A stretch of DNA of 18,828 bases from Clostridium sp. UBA4108 (lineage in GTDB: Bacteria; Bacillota; Clostridia; Clostridiales; Clostridiaceae), in contig DFXM01000013.1 of assembly GCA_002381695.1 (NCBI GenBank), positions 44,572-63,399 on the forward strand, written 5' to 3'. A program made the position numbers and the translations under genes. This document shows, one piece after another, positions 16,294-18,828 of this stretch (position 1 is the stretch's first letter; each line of letters opens with the position of its first letter). Below the pieces are notes generated by a model, which saw only the letters and a list, made by a program, of their open reading frames with translations, did not search any database and was not told the origin of the DNA.

Positions 16294-16319
16294 ATTGTAC
16301 AATCTGTTTATGCTATAAT
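16294..16319 (+). promoter_or_regulatory. Promoter of the CDF exporter, with an overlapping palindrome
   Basis: TATAAT (16314-16319) is preceded by TGC, giving an extended -10 element. There is no good -35 at 17 bases; TTGTAC (16295-16300) is only 13 bases away. Overlapping the -35 zone is the perfect 10-base palindrome ATTGTACAAT (16294-16303), a possible operator. A looser ACATT/AATGT repeat (16279-16292) sits next to it. Confidence 0.55.
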
Positions 16320-16334
16320 AGGAATTATGTATAT

Positions 16335-16342
16335 AAGGAGGT
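16335..16342 (+). promoter_or_regulatory. Ribosome binding site that selects a TTG start
   Basis: AAGGAGGT, a full match to the anti-Shine-Dalgarno complement, lies seven bases before TTG at 16350. The nearest in-frame ATG (16362) would be about 19 bases away, too far, so the TTG start is preferred. Confidence 0.75.
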
Positions 16343-16349
16343 AAGTATA

Positions 16350-17537
16350 TTGATTTCTAATATGTTAATTAAAACATTTGTAAAAGATAGCAACAACACT
16401 AAGAGTAAAAAAGTTAGAGAAAAATATGGTTATCTAGGTGGAATTGTTGGAATTATAGTTAATATAATATTGTTTACTATAAAACTTAGTGTTGGTTTAC
16501 TTGTAAATAGTATTGCAGTTATAGCCGATGGAGTAAATAACCTTTCTGATGTAGGAGGTTCACTAGTCACTATTTTTGGTTTTAAACTCTCTAACAAACC
16601 TGCTGATAAAGAGCATCCTTTTGGTCATGGTCGGCTCGAATATATCTCAGGATTAATCGTGGCCTTTTTAGTTCTGTCTGTAGGTTTTGAATTTGTAAAA
16701 ACCTCCATAGCTAAGATTAAAAATCCAACTCCCGTAGAGTTTTCTACTGTTGCTTTTATACTACTTTTTATTTCTATAGGATTTAAAATCTGGCTTAGTA
16801 GGTTCTATAAAAATGTTGGTAATAAAATTAATTCTTCAGCACTTAAAGCATCCAGCATAGATTCTATAAGTGATGTAATTTCGTCTTCTACAGTACTTAT
16901 TTCTCTGTTTATCTCAAGGTATACAGACTTACCAATAGATGGATATATAGGCTTAATCGTGTCTGGAATTATAATATATGCTGGCTATAGTCTAATAAAA
17001 GAAACCCTTAATCCACTATTAGGAAATGCACCAGATAAGGAATTAGTAGAAGAGATTCAAAGAATGCTTCTATCTTACGATCACATAGATGGAGTCCATG
17101 ATCTATTAGTTCATAACTATGGTCCTGGTAGAACCATAGCATCTATTCATGCAGAGATTCCTCTTGATATATCTGTTATTACAGCTCATGAAATCATTGA
17201 TAGGGCTGAGAAAGAAATATCTGCAGAGCTAGGTATATATTTACTTATTCATATGGATCCAGTTACCACTAATGATGAAGAAATATTAAATGCTAAAGAA
17301 GAAATTTCTCAAGTACTAGAAGAGATTTCCACAGTTATTTCTTTTCATGATTTTAGAGTAGTTGGTGAAGGAGATTATAAAAACCTTATCTTCGATGTAG
17401 TTGTAAAAAGAAGTGAAGTTAATACAAGGGAAGATGAATTAAAACTACAAAGACTAATCAATGAAAAGCTGAAAAAAATTTCGCCAAATCATAATGCTAT
17501 AATCACAGTGGATAGCGATTATTCTTCTATTTATTAA
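16350..17537 (+). CDS. Cation diffusion facilitator (CDF) metal exporter, possibly Mn type
   Basis: A proton-coupled divalent metal exporter of the inner membrane. The 395-residue product has about six membrane segments (about 30-225) and the CDF block DKEHPFGHGRLE (86-97). Site A reads N63xxxD67 in TM2 (ADGVNNLSD) and D171xxxD175 in TM5 (SIDSISD). In the CDF family an Asn-Asp-Asp-Asp site is typical of Mn exporters such as MntE, while Zn exporters use His-Asp. Mn export is therefore the best guess, not proof. The protein is about 90 residues longer than a typical CDF: after the usual cytoplasmic domain (about 230-310) a second similar-looking domain follows (about 315-393). Translation starts at TTG (16350) behind a perfect ribosome binding site. 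It has its own promoter and a terminator at 17572-17612. Confidence 0.92.
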   Translation: MISNMLIKTFVKDSNNTKSKKVREKYGYLGGIVGIIVNIILFTIKLSVGLLVNSIAVIADGVNNLSDVGGSLVTIFGFKLSNKPADKEHPFGHGRLEYISGLIVAFLVLSVGFEFVKTSIAKIKNPTPVEFSTVAFILLFISIGFKIWLSRFYKNVGNKINSSALKASSIDSISDVISSSTVLISLFISRYTDLPIDGYIGLIVSGIIIYAGYSLIKETLNPLLGNAPDKELVEEIQRMLLSYDHIDGVHDLLVHNYGPGRTIASIHAEIPLDISVITAHEIIDRAEKEISAELGIYLLIHMDPVTTNDEEILNAKEEISQVLEEISTVISFHDFRVVGEGDYKNLIFDVVVKRSEVNTREDELKLQRLINEKLKKISPNHNAIITVDSDYSSIY

Positions 17538-17571
17538 TATAAACTCTCTTATAAAATAAATTAATTTTGCT

Positions 17572-17612
17572 AAGAAGAATTCATATTTAATTATATGGAT
17601 TCTTCTTTTTAT
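17572..17612 (+). terminator. Terminator of the CDF exporter gene
   Basis: AAGAAGAATTCATAT (17572-17586) pairs with ATATGGATTCTTCTT (17593-17607) over 15 bp, one of them a U-G wobble. It has a six-base loop and is followed by TTTTATT. Confidence 0.85.
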
Positions 17613-17674
17613 TATGATAAATTTTCTTGTTACTATTTAAAATATACATATTACCAAATATTAACTAATATATA

Positions 17675-17703
17675 TTAACATTTAAGCATCTGTAGAATAA
17701 TAT
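17675..17703 (+). promoter_or_regulatory. Candidate promoter of the double-P-loop ATPase gene
   Basis: TTAACA (17675-17680), a 17-base spacer and TAATAT (17698-17703), about 30 bases before the start codon. The -35 matches at five of six positions; the -10 matches at four of six. Confidence 0.45.
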
Positions 17704-17734
17704 GTAATAGCAAAAATTGTTAGGAGGATTATAT

Positions 17735-18814
17735 ATGTCTCATAAAACTATTCACTATTTTTTAGGTGGAAACACCCATAAAGGGTTCTACTCACATTTT
17801 AATTATATCCTTTCTCAACAAGAGGCTAGGCGTATAATATGTTTAAAAGGAGGACCTGGTACTGGTAAATCATCATTAATGAAAACTGTTGGTAAATATT
17901 TTTCTGATAAAGGATACGATGTAGAACTGCATCATTGTTCCTCTGATTTAAACTCTCTTGATGGATTAGTTATTAAAGGATTAAATGTAGCGCTGTTGGA
18001 TGGAACATCTCCTCATATGATAGATCCAATAACTCCAGGCAGCATAGATGAAATTCTAAATATGGGGGACTGTTTAATAGAATCAAATTTCAAGAATACC
18101 AAATTCTCTATACTAAATACTAATAAAGAAATTGGAGAGTGCTTTAAACGTGCTTACAGATATTTCGCATCAGCAAAAGCTCTATATGATGATTGGCACT
18201 ATTATAATAATAAAGCTTTAGATAAAGAAAATTTTAATATATTTATGGATAATCTTAAAAATGAAATTCTTCCTCAAGAACTTGGTCCCATTGGTAAGGA
18301 ACGTCATCTATTCGCTAGCGCCTTTACAAATGAAGGCTTTATCACTTTTATAGATAACATTATAGAAGATATTCCAAATATATATGTACTTAATGGAGGT
18401 CCTGGCACTGGTAAAACGCGAGTTCTTCAATATATTTCTGATGAAGCTGTAAAAAGAGGACTTTATGTAGAGATTTTACACACTCCGCTAATTCCTGAAA
18501 AAATAGAGCATATTATAATTCCTGAGTTAAATGTTGCAATTGTTACTTCAAATGAAATAAATCAAAAAGACTTTAATGGTAAAGTTTATTATATGAGTGA
18601 TTTTCTAAATAAAGAATTCCTTGAAAAAAATCAAAAATTCATAGATGAATCAAAAGAATTTTTCTATTCCTTGATGAGCAAAGGATTAAAATGCATAAGC
18701 GCAGCTAAATCCTTTCATGATGACTTAGAAGCATTTTATGTACCAAATATGGACTTTATTAAAGCTAATGAATATACTGAAAAAATAATTAATAAAATAC
18801 TAAAATATGAATAA
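17735..18814 (+). CDS. Double-P-loop ATPase family protein, function unknown
   Basis: A 359-residue soluble protein with two Walker A motifs: GGPGTGKS (39-46) and GGPGTGKT (221-228). The halves repeat each other. HYFLGGNTHKGFYSHFN before the first P-loop parallels RHLFASAFTNEGFITFID before the second. GLNVALLDGT parallels ELNVAIVTSN, and AKALYDDWHYY parallels AKSFHDDLEAFY. This is an ancient fusion of two related NTPase domains. I recall the layout as a conserved Firmicutes ATPase family (NCBI PRK06851) with no settled function. The start is the ATG at 17735, with AGGAGG (17722-17727) seven bases upstream; the frame is open slightly further, to a TTG with no ribosome binding site. The gene is complete, ending 14 bases before the window edge, so any downstream partner lies outside. 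Confidence 0.85.
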   Translation: MSHKTIHYFLGGNTHKGFYSHFNYILSQQEARRIICLKGGPGTGKSSLMKTVGKYFSDKGYDVELHHCSSDLNSLDGLVIKGLNVALLDGTSPHMIDPITPGSIDEILNMGDCLIESNFKNTKFSILNTNKEIGECFKRAYRYFASAKALYDDWHYYNNKALDKENFNIFMDNLKNEILPQELGPIGKERHLFASAFTNEGFITFIDNIIEDIPNIYVLNGGPGTGKTRVLQYISDEAVKRGLYVEILHTPLIPEKIEHIIIPELNVAIVTSNEINQKDFNGKVYYMSDFLNKEFLEKNQKFIDESKEFFYSLMSKGLKCISAAKSFHDDLEAFYVPNMDFIKANEYTEKIINKILKYE

Positions 18815-18828
18815 TACTAAAATAATCA

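Overview
The window is very AT-rich, has strong purine-rich ribosome binding sites (AAGGAG, AGGAGG), a T-box tRNA-sensing leader and short intergenic gaps with U-tailed terminators. Together with the proteins this points to a chromosomal stretch of a low-GC Firmicute, most likely Clostridium or a close relative. No rRNA, tRNA, CRISPR array, prophage or intact insertion sequence was seen.

Layout. Positions 107-277 (+) hold a small membrane protein. It converges on prfC (307-1905, -) at a shared bidirectional terminator. The 322-base gap after prfC holds the prfC promoter and, on the other strand, a strong promoter followed about 145 bases later by a terminator: a candidate small RNA. trpS (2228-3235, -) follows, with its own terminator and a complete Trp-specific T-box leader with promoter (3265-3571). 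An unrecognised 83-residue protein (3660-3911, +) with a strong terminator comes next. Most of the window (3985-12552, -) is one giant gene for a cyclic beta-1,2-glucan synthase-like membrane enzyme of about 2855 residues. Upstream of it on the same strand are a 28-bp inverted repeat, an MBL-fold lipoprotein of the ComEC/Rec2 type (12841-13956) and a Crp/Fnr-type regulator (14041-14694). A roughly 170-bp MITE-like element separates the regulator from the M18 aminopeptidase apeB (14893-16194, -). apeB is divergent from a CDF metal exporter (16350-17537, +), with promoters for both in the shared gap. The window ends with a complete double-P-loop ATPase gene (17735-18814, +).

How the genes relate. 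Most are separate housekeeping units: translation termination (prfC), tRNA-Trp charging under tRNA feedback (trpS), peptide turnover (apeB) and metal efflux (CDF). The regulator, lipoprotein and glucan synthase lie in one direction, but hairpins between them make a single operon doubtful. The glucan synthase has the full three-activity architecture known from Proteobacteria (GT84 elongation, cyclising middle domain, GH94 length control) but no exporter beside it.

No clearly new multi-gene system is visible. The items most worth checking are the antisense-strand small RNA candidate, the orphan clostridial glucan synthase with a long hairpin at its 5' end, the MITE fused to the regulator's leader, the lipoprotein with a C-terminal His/Cys module, and the internally duplicated P-loop ATPase.
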